From: Massospora cicadina
Lineage: Eukaryota; Entomophthoromycota; Entomophthoromycetes; Entomophthorales; Entomophthoraceae
Assembly: GCA_022478985.1 (NCBI GenBank)
Contig: JAKSZP010014508.1
Span: 1 to 64,000 of the forward strand
Reading direction: 5' to 3'
Length of the DNA: 64,000 nt
Shown here: positions 32,212 to 41,633 of the stretch, one piece after another
How the letters are laid out: the number at the start of each line of letters is the position of its first letter
Position numbering within the stretch: the first letter of the stretch is position 1
The notes under the pieces: generated by a model
The model's input: only the letters and a program-made list of their open reading frames with translations
The model's database searches: none
Told to the model about the DNA's origin: nothing
Translations under genes and position numbers: made by a program

Positions 32212-32287
32212 CTAAAAGTAATTGGTGCAGTGGTGAAGGGAGCTTACCATTTCAGTTATGGTTATATTGGAATTTAAAACGGGTACA

Positions 32288-34157
32288 AAGGCCTCTCTCT
32301 TTTGCTTCAATATGAAAGTAAAGCCAAATTTGGAATTTAAAAAATACAAAAAATATAGCTGCTCTATTGAGCCAAAACTTATGAATGTCAATGTTCTTGA
32401 CGCCTGCAGCTCCGTCTTGGGGTGGTGGTGCACTGCCATCTGGCATGTTTCAGCTGCCGCCAAAGCGTGCCTGGGCTGGCTCTGCTAGCCCTACTAACGC
32501 TACCAAACGTTATGTCCCCCATCAGGACTTCCACCACCTTGCAAGTTCCCAGGAGGTGCTCCCATGGAGCAATCTACGCTTCATCCTCCAGGTCAATTAT
32601 GGGAATCTCTTCCCATATCTAAACGTGGCTATTATTGAGATGGCCAGGGTGGTAAATCCTGCTAACTTCATTGATTTCCACCCCTTTAAGGGATATATTG
32701 ACCTTGGCTTCCACTCTGAGGCTGATGCAATGGCAGAATCCAAGCTGCCATTTATTTTTAAAAATATTCCACTTCCCACCGTTTGCACTCAGCTGCCAGA
32801 TGAATCCTCTATTGTGGTCCAGTTCGCTGGGTTGCCTTCCCATATTTCCCCTAGCACCTCTGCCACAAGCTCACAGAGAGTTTGGCCATTTATGACGCAG
32901 ACCCTTTGTTGCAGTTTGTGGTTTCAATGGAACATATCATCTGGCAGGGCCATGCGCCTTTGCAACAATCCTCCCATACCATCATGACACCCAACTCACA
33001 ATTCCCCACGCACTGTGATCAGATCTTCCCCTGATCACCCATTTTGGGCACGTTTCATTAATGGCCGCTCCATTTGCCCCAAGTGCTTCAAACTCAACCA
33101 TTAAAAGCGCAAGTGCCCTGTGTTTTCTGCCTCCACCGCTTCTGCTGCTCCCCCATCCATCTTTAATTGGCTACAGCTGCACCCAAATTGATTTAAGTGG
33201 GTCTCAATTCTCCCCCCCTACCTCAGTGATTTCAGGCATGACTTCATAAGCTTCAGCCGATCAAAAATTTATAAATTTTAAAAAATTTGTCAATTTATGG
33301 CAACTTGAGCTTATGGATGAAACAGTTTCAGCTGAGCTGCCATTGTCAACAGTTTGTGGCCAATCAGGTATGGCCACCCTACTAACTCCAGTGGCTGAGC
33401 CAGTGCTAGCTGAATTGCATCATTTCAAGTGTCTCAATTGTATTGATGATAGTGACTGGCCATATGATGTCAAACCAGATTTGCTTTGGAGGAATTATTT
33501 GTTAGTTTTTCTGATTTGCGCCTCCGCCAATTATGCCCTATAAACGGTTATCTTATATAAGAATTTAAATAAAAGAGCAGTTAAAGCCGCTGCTGCTCCT
33601 GCTAACACCCTACACAGCCAGTAACTACATGGGGCGATGGAACCCCTAGTTGAGGATATTTCTATCCATAATTTCCCCCACAATTTTGAGGAAGATGCAA
33701 AGTTTGAGTCTGAGGAGCTCGCTTTTGTTGCAAGCTACGCTTGAGTTTTTGCAGCAAAAACTTCTCTTTTTGACCACAATTATTCCCAAACACGCCAGCA
33801 CATTAAGCCGTTTACTTGTGTTAGCTCTAATAATTTTTCTGAGCATCACCTTACCTAATATGTTGAGACAATGGATACTTCAGGTCTCAATAATGAAGAA
33901 AACCCCTTATATACCTCCTTATGCCACATGTCGCTGATGATCCTACCCCAATGTTGTCCGCCATGGTCGCCAGTTAGAGCGGGCACTGGATAAAAGTTTC
34001 CCCAGAGCTTTCTCACCATCTTGTATGACTTCATAGGCTGATTAGTTAGGGGTTATATTAGAAGATTTTATTATGATAATCCCTTTGTTTGGCTCTCTTA
34101 CAAATAAAGATGCGTGGTGCTCCCCCTTTTGGGTTGGGCACCTTTACAAAAAAATGG
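32288..34157 (+). mobile_element. Y-C: full-length Y-family element (second subfamily) inside element F
   Basis: Plus orientation. The 5' end has a pyrimidine tract (CCTCTCTCTTTTGCTT) and a 7-bp hairpin (32301-32307 with 32316-32322, one G-U pair). It carries one coding region. The 3' end is GGGTTGGGCACC followed by an A-run, as in Y3 and Y5. The length of about 1.87 kb equals Y-A and Y-B. A clear TSD was not found; TACAAA beside both ends is a weak candidate. Confidence 0.7.
32385..34010 (+). pseudogene. Y protein of copy Y-C: RRM-like, CCHC knuckle, C-terminal domain (broken)
   Basis: The start is MSMFLTPAAPSWGGG at 32385, matching MSLDPPPATLMWG in Y-B. A 200-codon open piece follows (32385-32987) with NLFPYLNVAIIEMA, ANFIDFHPFKGYIDLG and an RRM-like VVQFAGLPSHISPS. 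The knuckle at 33075-33116 reads CPKCFKLNH, then a stop, then KRKC: spacing CX2CX4HX4C with a stop inside. After a Pro-rich linker, the C-terminal domain (33630-34000) has NFEEDAKFESEELAFVASYA and HVADDPTPMLSA-like text. A hydrophobic stretch is seen in an alternative frame at about 33480-33540. Likely RNA-binding ORF1-type protein. Confidence 0.65.
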
Positions 34158-35600
34158 GTAGCATTGTAAGTCCTGGGGAACGTCCTTTGGTCAAAGATCA
34201 GGCCATCTTCCTGTTCCCAAATAAAAAGACACCAAAGAGGATGGCGGTACCCCTTGTTACTCAAGGCGACCTTGCCACATAGTAGATTAACAATGGGTAA
34301 CAGCCCTTCCGCTTCAGATGCCACCCCTAGTACCCACACTCACCTTGGCAGAACTGTTGCGGGGAATTAATGAAATCCATGCCAAGATTATTAAAAGAAA
34401 CTGGTTGGATCTAATTTGAGTGGCAATCTGGATGATGCCCAAATCTCAAATTTCTGGAAAGTCATGAAGACTGAGGTATCATCCAGAACACCCAATGGTT
34501 CCAATTTAATCAATATGCCAATAGAACTAACATCAGGTGCCATCAACAAGGGTTTGAAGCCCTCTGTTGGCAATTCAGGCGTTGCGGCTGATGTGATGCC
34601 ATTGACTGAACGGACAGTTCAGTGACAGAGTGTGGGCAGGTTGGGCGTCCCAAACCCATTACCAACCAAATGTACCCGCCCCTATGTGGGGTGGCCTTGG
34701 GGGATTTTTGTCACTTGTCAGTCCAAACGCTGTTGCATCAACCACTGGAAACATAGCTGAGCCCCAGTTCAGATGTCTGATGTCAAACTGAGAGTGACTC
34801 AGCACACCGCCAAATTTTGCAATGTCAGTTCTCAAGGAACAAACCCACCCATTACCAAACAATTTGCTGGTTAGGTAAAAATTGCAGGACCCAATCCTGG
34901 CTTGTTACTACCCCAATCAACCACTATTTAATTATTTACATAGCACTGAGGAAATTGTTGGTTGATTTTCTTCCTTTTCCTTCTATAAAATTTTGCCAAA
35001 AAACCAATACAAATTTTATTATTTCTTCTGACCGCGTCCCTGATGGTGTTTTCTTGGTGGCCTGTCAGTCCATTTACTGGATTGGTTTTACCAGTACTCT
35101 TTAGCACTATGGCCCCTTCTGTCATTGATTTGGTTCAGCGAGTCTGATATTTTTAACTCTACAACCCTATTATCATTAATTTTTGGCAGCGATACATGGG
35201 GATCTTGTGGCCATATGTCCACCAATTGCAAGAGAGAATTTGTCTCCTTGTCACCCCCAGTTGAAATGGCCCCATATTCCGAGGATCTCATTGAAACTAA
35301 CTCTGTGATCCACCCCTGCAGCAAGACCTTCTGGGTTGGGAGTGGGTCAGTGTGGTTCGCTGTGGGGATCATTCTCACCTTTGTGCTGCATCAACGCTTC
35401 GTCATTTCCCAATGCCTGGCTCCATATCAAGTCATCCAGTCAGCAATGCCTCTGGCATTCTGGCTTGCTTTTTGGGTGCTTACACATCCCGACTGGCAGG
35501 CCAGTATAAACTTCTTCTGCCATTTCCATGACAAGCATGTCCAGATACAATTCTGTGTAAGGCTCACAGGTGCAGCAGAAAATATTTAAAGTGTCATAAT
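34143..35600 (+). repeat. X' : dispersed repeat, copy 1 (hydrophobic coding remnant)
   Basis: Resembles 59113-60544 along its length: both begin TTACAAAAAA then ATG, both have AAGTC-CTGGGG, a block reading NKKTPKRMAVPLVTQGDLA here and SKKGLRRPAAPLVSQGEFA there, a middle block GRLGVPNPLPT, and an end block PLAFWLAFWVLTHPDWQASINF here against PGILAHLLVFLHPYWQASLNF there. The longest open piece (35125-35589) has FAVGIILTFVLHQRFVI, a likely membrane segment. The family is not recognised. Both copies adjoin full-length Y elements. Confidence 0.5.
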
Positions 35601-35939
35601 GCCTCAGAACTTTGGCCCTATACAAGAGCTAAACCTTGTAGTAAAAGAGGTCAACAAAGGCTAATTTCTTCGCTGGGGTTAAAGTTAATAAGGAAAGCAG
35701 TTCTCCAAATATCATCAGTTCCTCCCCACCAAACTCACAATAATAGTGTTTTTGGAATTAAGGTAGGACATACCAGCTTTAGTTATATATTAGCAATACT
35801 AGCTCCTGAGTATAAGGGCCATAAAAATCATTGTGACCAGTTTGTATGGTCATTAGTATTTCTATCATAAATCAAATAAACTTATGGAGTTATGTCTATT
35901 ACATGCTATCAAATTTAGCATGTTACCTGGGTTAACTTG

Positions 35940-36440
35940 ATGAGAAGATGTTGGATTAACTTTGATTTAAGAACTAACAGAAGAAGCGGCTGTCGCGGCA
36001 GAATTAGTAGTGGCAGATGATAAGGGTATAGTAGTCAATATGCTGGGCAAGTTGGCTATAACTACATCCATAGAATCATTGGAATTAAAATCTGAGGAAT
36101 CAACTCTGGCTAAGTTTTTGTTTACACTTAATGTAACATTTTAAGGTCTTGGTGGATTTGCTTTATTAGCTATCAAAGAGTTGCGTAACTCCATGAATTT
36201 TTGTTCAGCCTTTTCTTTCTTCTAAATAGACCTTTCCAAACAAGAATCTAAATTATGGATTTCTTTCCCTTGGGATTAAACCATGCTTTGTAAAGTGTTC
36301 ATTTCCCGCCAGAAATCAGCAATAGTTTCTGTCTCATTTATTGATAAAGAAAGGCCGCTAAGGGGGCTTGAGGTCTTGGGGTCACCTCATCAAATTGAAT
36401 TGCATAAGAAATTTGCCTATGAGACTAGAACTTGACGGGC
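35940..36440 (-). pseudogene. gag remnant of element F
   Basis: The minus strand reads TETIADFWREMNTLQSM, then KEIHNLDSCLERS, KEKAEQKFMELRNSLIANKA and DSSDFNSNDSMDVVIANLP, ending in a Thr/Ala/Ser-rich tail near 35950. The heptad-like pattern suggests a coiled coil of a capsid-type Gag, similar to the coiled coil in element H. Stops are present. It begins about 110 bp after the primer-binding motif, the normal place for Gag. Confidence 0.5.
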
Positions 36441-36550
36441 CCTCCCCATAATTGGGTTCATCATACAAAACACATGATGGGTTGCCTCAGAAATTGTCAT
36501 CTAAGTATGACTTGATTATATTGGCAGAAGACAGGATACCAAAAGTGATT

Positions 36551-36566
36551 CCTGTAGTTAGCACCA
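36551..36566 (-). other. Primer-binding-like motif of element F
   Basis: The minus strand reads TGGTGCTAACTACAGG, two bases after the LTR end. It starts with TGG, as expected for pairing with a tRNA CCA end, and matches the motifs of Gypsy-2 and element H. Confidence 0.65.
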
Positions 36567-36568
36567 AA

Positions 36569-37281
36569 TGTAGTAATTGGCTCTTATGCTCAACTTACAA
36601 GTGCACTTTAAGTATATATTTTTATCAAAATAAGGAACTGTATGATGACAGTGGCCCTAAAATTAAATAATAACTAGCTATTGTACAATGGCTTTATTTT
36701 TTCAGCAGCTGTGATCAGCTAAGTAAAAGAAAGATACATACAACATTGCAACTCCCATCATTATAAGCTATACTGGAGAAAATATTAGGCAGTGCATAAT
36801 TATTCTGTTAAATATTTAAAACCATTAGCTTAAAATTTTTAAATATAATAGCCCTCCATTAAAATGTTTTTTACGCCAGCTTGGGGAAAGGGAGAAGTTT
36901 TATTATAATAAAAATGGAACCCAAGTTTATGACGCCTTAAAGCGTCATGGATCAATGATAAGTGATTCAGGAAATATTGCAACAGGCTGGGAAGAATTTA
37001 ACCTTGATAGATATCCTTGTTGTGACCCAGAGAAAAACAATATTAATTTAAGTCTATTAATATTTATTTACATATAAAAACGTGGCCGCAGGGGAAAGGT
37101 AATCCACAATAAACTTAATTTGACAAAATGACGTTGATATCAAGGCAATCTGTCATAAACTAATTCAACAAAAAACGCATCAGCATCAAGGTCTGAGGAA
37201 TTAAAGCCTTAATCTTGTTGCAAAAATTTTAGTAAAATAAAACGATTTAAAAATAATGATTGGTCAGACCAAATTGCAACA
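36569..37281 (-). repeat. 5' LTR of element F
   Basis: Direct repeat of 30137-30831, ending at TTGCAACA on the plus strand next to TSD CTGAA (37282-37286). Confidence 0.85.
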
Positions 37282-37286
37282 CTGAA
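37282..37286. repeat. Target-site duplication of element F, right copy (CTGAA)
   Basis: Pairs with 30132-30136. Confidence 0.85.
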
Positions 37287-37495
37287 CAACAATTTTTCTT
37301 ACCTGGAAGTTAAGTCCTTAGCTTGAGTAAAAGTTTTTTAAAAAATAAATCTTGGGTATAACGATGGATAAATTTTTATTATCTATAAAGAATTACAAAA
37401 AGTTTATATTATCATATGGTTTTCCAAATCTATGAACCTTCATCAAAAGGTAATTAGCCTTAACACCTTCATCTTCAAATTAGAGCTATAGCCAA

Positions 37496-37500
37496 GCTCA
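37496..37500. repeat. Target-site duplication of Gypsy-I, left copy (GCTCA)
   Basis: GCTCA is repeated exactly at 56092-56096, 18.6 kb away. Confidence 0.85.
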
Positions 37501-38310
37501 TGTCAGGCTATCTTGACTTCTGGTAATAATGGCATGTAATCTACTAGAGTTTAGACCTAGAAAGATCTAAGTGTATGATGTTAAAAGCATGCATTATCCC
37601 AGACAGTTATAAAAGGGGTTCCCAATATGTATCTAGGTAATAAAAAGTACAAAAGGGGCATAAATAATACAGTAATTGCATGCTAAGGTTAAAGAACCTT
37701 GGTAAACTTTTGTGAAAATCATCATCAGCAGGGTGAGGCGCGGACTCCATGAAGCTGAAAGATGTCAAATTTGAGCTTATGGTTTTAAGATTCTGGGTAC
37801 CTTACAATGAGGGAAATTCATTTATTGCACATGGAATTTTCTGCTAGACCGTATGTTAGCTCCTATTAAAGTTACTAAAATTTGGAATATGGAATATATT
37901 TTATTTTGTAATTTATATATCCTAAAAAGTGGGGAAACCATATATATAAATCCAAGCTACACAGGTTCTTAGGGTTACTAGTCTGATCCTGAAATTGAAT
38001 CCAAGCTGAGAAACTTTTGCAAGTGAGTTCAAGCTCAGTTTGCTGAATTTAGCCATTTTGAAGTTAACATAATTTAAAATTTTAGCCATGGCAAGGTTTA
38101 AGTGCACTTTTTCCTATAATTATTTACATTCTACACCATGGATCTTCTCTGAGATTTTCCCAGTGGTGTGGGATACATCCACTTCTTTTATCTAAACTTG
38201 AAAAAGATTTCCCAGGGATTTTAGAGAGATGATTTTGGGAGTTTCCATAGATCTTTTCCTTGTCCTTATTTGGGCATTCAACCTCAAGTAAAATGGAACA
38301 ATCTGTGACA
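37501..38310 (-). repeat. 3' LTR of Gypsy-I
   Basis: Aligns with 55276-56091: TAAACTTTTGTGAAAATCAT, GTCAAATTTGAGCT, GATCCTGAAATTGAAT and CAGTTTGCTGAATTT-like words in the same order. The minus strand begins TGTCACAG, preceded by a short purine tract. Confidence 0.85.
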
Positions 38311-38419
38311 TAACCCTTCACTCACTTTTAAAGTTTCCACTCCGCCTAATAAGATTCAGCTAAGGAATAACCTTATAGTGAGTCAGGAAGTTTTATGGCA
38401 GCTAAAGGTGCAAAATGAT

Positions 38420-39514
38420 GTAGTGGACCAGCTTCTTTGGGGCACCTCTTGTGGAATTCCTGGACTAATTCTGAAGCCTGGAGTCAGTCTTGGGCTATTA
38501 ACCAACAGTTCTTAATCTCATCATAACATTTATTAAGACACTAGTTACTGAAGGCGGCGTAAGGAGAGGCAGGAATTCAGAATGGCATCAAGCCATACTC
38601 AGGTTAGCCATCTACCATAGTAGGTTCAGGTGACTCTGGCATAGGTCCAGTGTATAAAGTCAACAAACATTCATTTTGAGTACTGGTGACCTTAATTGGT
38701 GTGAAAGGTTGATCCTATATGCAGCAGGTTCTACCTTCTGTGTTACTCTAAGTGGCCCAATATTCTTTAAACCCAAATTCTGGAAAGATTGTTTCAGATT
38801 TAGGCTCTTAGCGTTAGATATCACTGGTCTCCTGGTTGGTACTATGGACCTCTGACGTTTCCAGTCTGCATATAAATTGTAAATCCTCACAGCATCCACA
38901 AGATGTTCCTTTACTGTCAGACGGTTTCTTAAAGCTCCTTTGCCTTATTGTTTGCTGGTACCGCATGATTATCTGGACTGGGCCTAGAAAAAAAGCTTGG
39001 GTTATACCCATAGTTTGCAAAGAAGGGTGAGAATCTTATTGAGTCGTGCTTTAAGTTGTTATAAGAAAACTGGGTCATAAGTAGGAAAGTCGCCCAGTTT
39101 TTTTATTCAAAATATGTGTAGCTCGTAGAAACTGTTCTAAACCTTGGTTCACCACCTCTGTTTGCCCATCAGACTGAGGGTGAAATACAGTAGAACAACA
39201 TAGGTGTATATGAAGTAGGGTTAGCAAGGCTACTTAGAATTGTTCTGTGAACTGGGTCCCCTACCACTAACTACTTCCTTTGGGGTACCAAGTAAACAGA
39301 TCTGGTTAATAAAAAACTGGGCCATTTTCATGAAGTGATCTTTATATAACAAGGGATAAAATAGGCCATTTCTAAAAAGCAATCAACCATCAACATGACT
39401 GCATCAAAGCCTTGAGAGGTGAGCAATTCCACAACAAAGACCACTAATACTGATGGTAAGGAAATTCTGCAGCATGTTATGATAAAAGTAGTCAAGTTGC
39501 CTTCCAATGGCTGT
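38420..39514 (-). pseudogene. Gypsy-I integrase core, GPY/F module and possible chromodomain (broken)
   Basis: The core at 39480-39330 reads VVELLTSQGFDAVMLMVDCF, then MAYFIPC. Further on comes DSIRFSPFFANYGYNPSFF (about 39040-38980). The GPY/F module at 38790-38680 reads LKNIGPLRVTQKVEPAAYRINL. A weak chromodomain-like tail (FHKR-like reading) may lie at about 38560-38420. Stops are frequent. The upstream half of this integrase is at 52300-52156. Confidence 0.75.
39510..39514. repeat. Target-site duplication of Gypsy-2, left copy (GCTGT)
   Basis: GCTGT is repeated exactly at 52151-52155. Confidence 0.9.
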
Positions 39515-40240
39515 TGTCTGACAATTGCAAGTCTAATATTATGAAAAGTTTTTTTGGATGAAAATAACAATACAATTGGCCAAAAGACCCTGGTCAATTC
39601 ATTGTGGAACCCCTCAAATTGGCAATATTTTATATCATTTTTATTATGCAAATAGCATGAGTTTGGTAGCAGGGTTACTCTAAAAGGTTGGTGAATCAAG
39701 GGAACCATTTGGAGGTCCCTCCTCATTTTACAACTAATTTAGTTCAGCATACACTGCAGAGACCAGCTCCTTTAATAAATTTTAGAGGGTACCCTCAAGG
39801 TGCATATACTTTTCCTCCCAATGATTAAGTAAAATATATAAAGTTGTTGCCTCACAGATATATCCTAGCTGCAACTGACTTTCCATCAGCCATTCCATCT
39901 AAGCAATGTGAGTCTCAAGAGCTCCAATAGGTCAGAACCCCATATTCCCTAATTCAGGCATTCATAGCCTAATCCAAACTTTGAGCCTTAACACAATTAA
40001 ATACTTAGCACTGAGTTATTGATAGGGTTCTTTCTTGACCCTCAATTAGGAATAATAATAAAACTAAAAAAACGACCCTCTAATTATTTATATATTAGTA
40101 TTTTTTTATAAAAGTGGTCTAAAAACTCCCCTAAAGATATTTAATCCAGTAGAAGATAGTGAAGCTTCTCATGCCAAATTTATTGTGGAAATCCTGGGAA
40201 GAATAGCACTTACGAGCATCCAAATCCCCTGAATCCCACA
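39515..40240 (+). repeat. 5' LTR of Gypsy-2
   Basis: Begins TGTCTGACAATTGCAAGTC and ends GAATCCCACA. Its last ~60 bases form an imperfect inverted repeat (TGTGGAAATCCTGGGA with TCCCCTGAATCCCACA) around a loop containing GAATAGCACTTACGAGCATC. Confidence 0.9.
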
Positions 40241-40242
40241 AG

Positions 40243-40260
40243 CGGTGCTCACTACAGGGG
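40243..40260 (+). other. Primer-binding-like motif of Gypsy-2
   Basis: CGGTGCTCACTACAGGGG begins two bases after the LTR end. The same motif occurs beside element H (27826-27810), Gypsy-1, element F and, in part, element J. A tRNA ending CCCCTGTAGTGAGCACCA would pair with it, allowing for one changed first base. Confidence 0.65.
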
Positions 40261-40499
40261 ATCCTTTACAACTCAAACCGTTGTTAATAGTGGAGGCGGA
40301 TGGGATAAGCCATCCTTGCAACCTCCCCGCAGCTACTGAACCCAGTCTAGTTGTTTTAAACAACATCTAGTTAATACTCTGTCCCTACTCAAAAAGCTTA
40401 AAAAAATGCTTTTTCGTGGTGCCCAACAGTGATTCAAAAAGCCCCTTTGTGAGACAAGTTTACACCAGATGAGGGTAGCACTGCCTCCTTCCTCTATGT

Positions 40500-41500
40500 A
40501 TATGGTCTGGTATGGAAGAAACCCCTGATTATTAAAAAACTAACTACCTCCTTCCTTGCTTGAGTCAACTGGCACAAGAGATAATGGTTCCAAATATGGC
40601 CACTCTCAGCACCTGGGCGGAGATGAAGGAAGCCCTTATTGAAGAATTTGTTTCAGCCCAATGTTTATGTCAGAGAAAACAGGCCTTCATGTGCCTTATC
40701 ATGCAGAAGAGAGAATTGATCTCCTCTTTTGTTGAACGGTTCTATAGGGAAGCTCAGCCACTAAATACTTGCGGAAATGCTATCTCTTGATGATGCTCTT
40801 GCGGCCATTTTAACTGGCTTAGCTTCTCACACTCTATGGCATGGCATCATACAACATAAAACGTCACCTCCAGAATATCCGTGAAATCAAGGAGGCTCTG
40901 CTGGAGGAAGCAGATATTTATAATGTTGAAGATACTTCAGTTTTTAGGTCAAACCTAAGGTTCTGACTATTGAGGATAATCAATCATAGCCCACCAAAGG
41001 AGGCTATGATGATACTTATGGGTCCCCCTATGCTTGTTACTACTCTGATCCCAGCACCTGCGGTGCAGCTCAAACCTGATCTTCCTCTGCCCAGCCAACC
41101 TATGGTTCTCAAGCTAATAAGTCAGAGTCCACTATCGTCAATAGAGCAGCACTCTCTGCCCACACTTTGCCACCAATATTATCTTTTGCCAGCCAATGAG
41201 CCTCTCCAAGTGGTCCCAAAGCCTGCTCCTAAGCCTAAACCCCTTTCATAGGTGCCATTCGTCACATCAACAATGGGTTAAATGACCAGGCCATAAAAGC
41301 TAAACCACCTGTTTCCTAAAAGAACACAGCCGCTGATTGACACAAAGCTGACATAGTTAAAGCATCCACCTCAATGACACTATCTCTCTTGACCTCTCAT
41401 CCAGCTAACTCTAGTATGAAACCTGTAGCCATGAGGCAGCACAAACCCCCTACTTTGAAGGTCGAAATTAAACCTTGAAAATTACAACGCCTCTCCCAAA
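40500..41500 (+). pseudogene. gag of Gypsy-2 (broken)
   Basis: The retrotransposon gag domain at 40560-40790 contains NMATLSTWAEMKEALIEEF and SSFVERFYREAQPL, close to Gypsy-1. It is followed by a Pro-rich region (40970-41251: LPLPSQPMVLKLISQSP, LQVVPKPAPKPKPLS). No clear CCHC motif is visible. Frameshifts break it. Confidence 0.75.
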
Positions 41501-41633
41501 AGTTAATAAGATGGAGGTAAAACCCCAAGACCTATCCTGCCATAAGGGAAGCCCTGGACCTACCTCACCCCCATGGGCTACCTAATATGCATTGATAACC
41601 CTCCAATGACAAATCTGAAGGGGTTGTGAAGAT

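Larger units (their letters stand above)
30137..37281 (-). mobile_element. Element F: LTR retrotransposon with gag and protease remnants but no visible RT
   Basis: LTRs at 36569-37281 (5', 713 bp) and 30137-30831 (3', 695 bp), with exact 5-bp TSD CTGAA. The primer-binding-like motif TGGTGCTAACTACAGG (minus, 36566-36551) follows the 5' LTR, and the purine tract TGGGGGGGGAA precedes the 3' LTR. The interior holds a gag remnant (about 36440-35940), a protease remnant (about 31930-31780), and a + strand block of non-LTR sequence (Y-C and X', 32288-35600). RT, RNase H and integrase were not found. Confidence 0.85.

Noticed and set aside
32258..32488. 76-codon plus frame across the Y-C 5' end
   Set aside because: It crosses the element boundary and hairpin; the conserved MS...PPA start at 32385 in another frame is shared by the Y copies.
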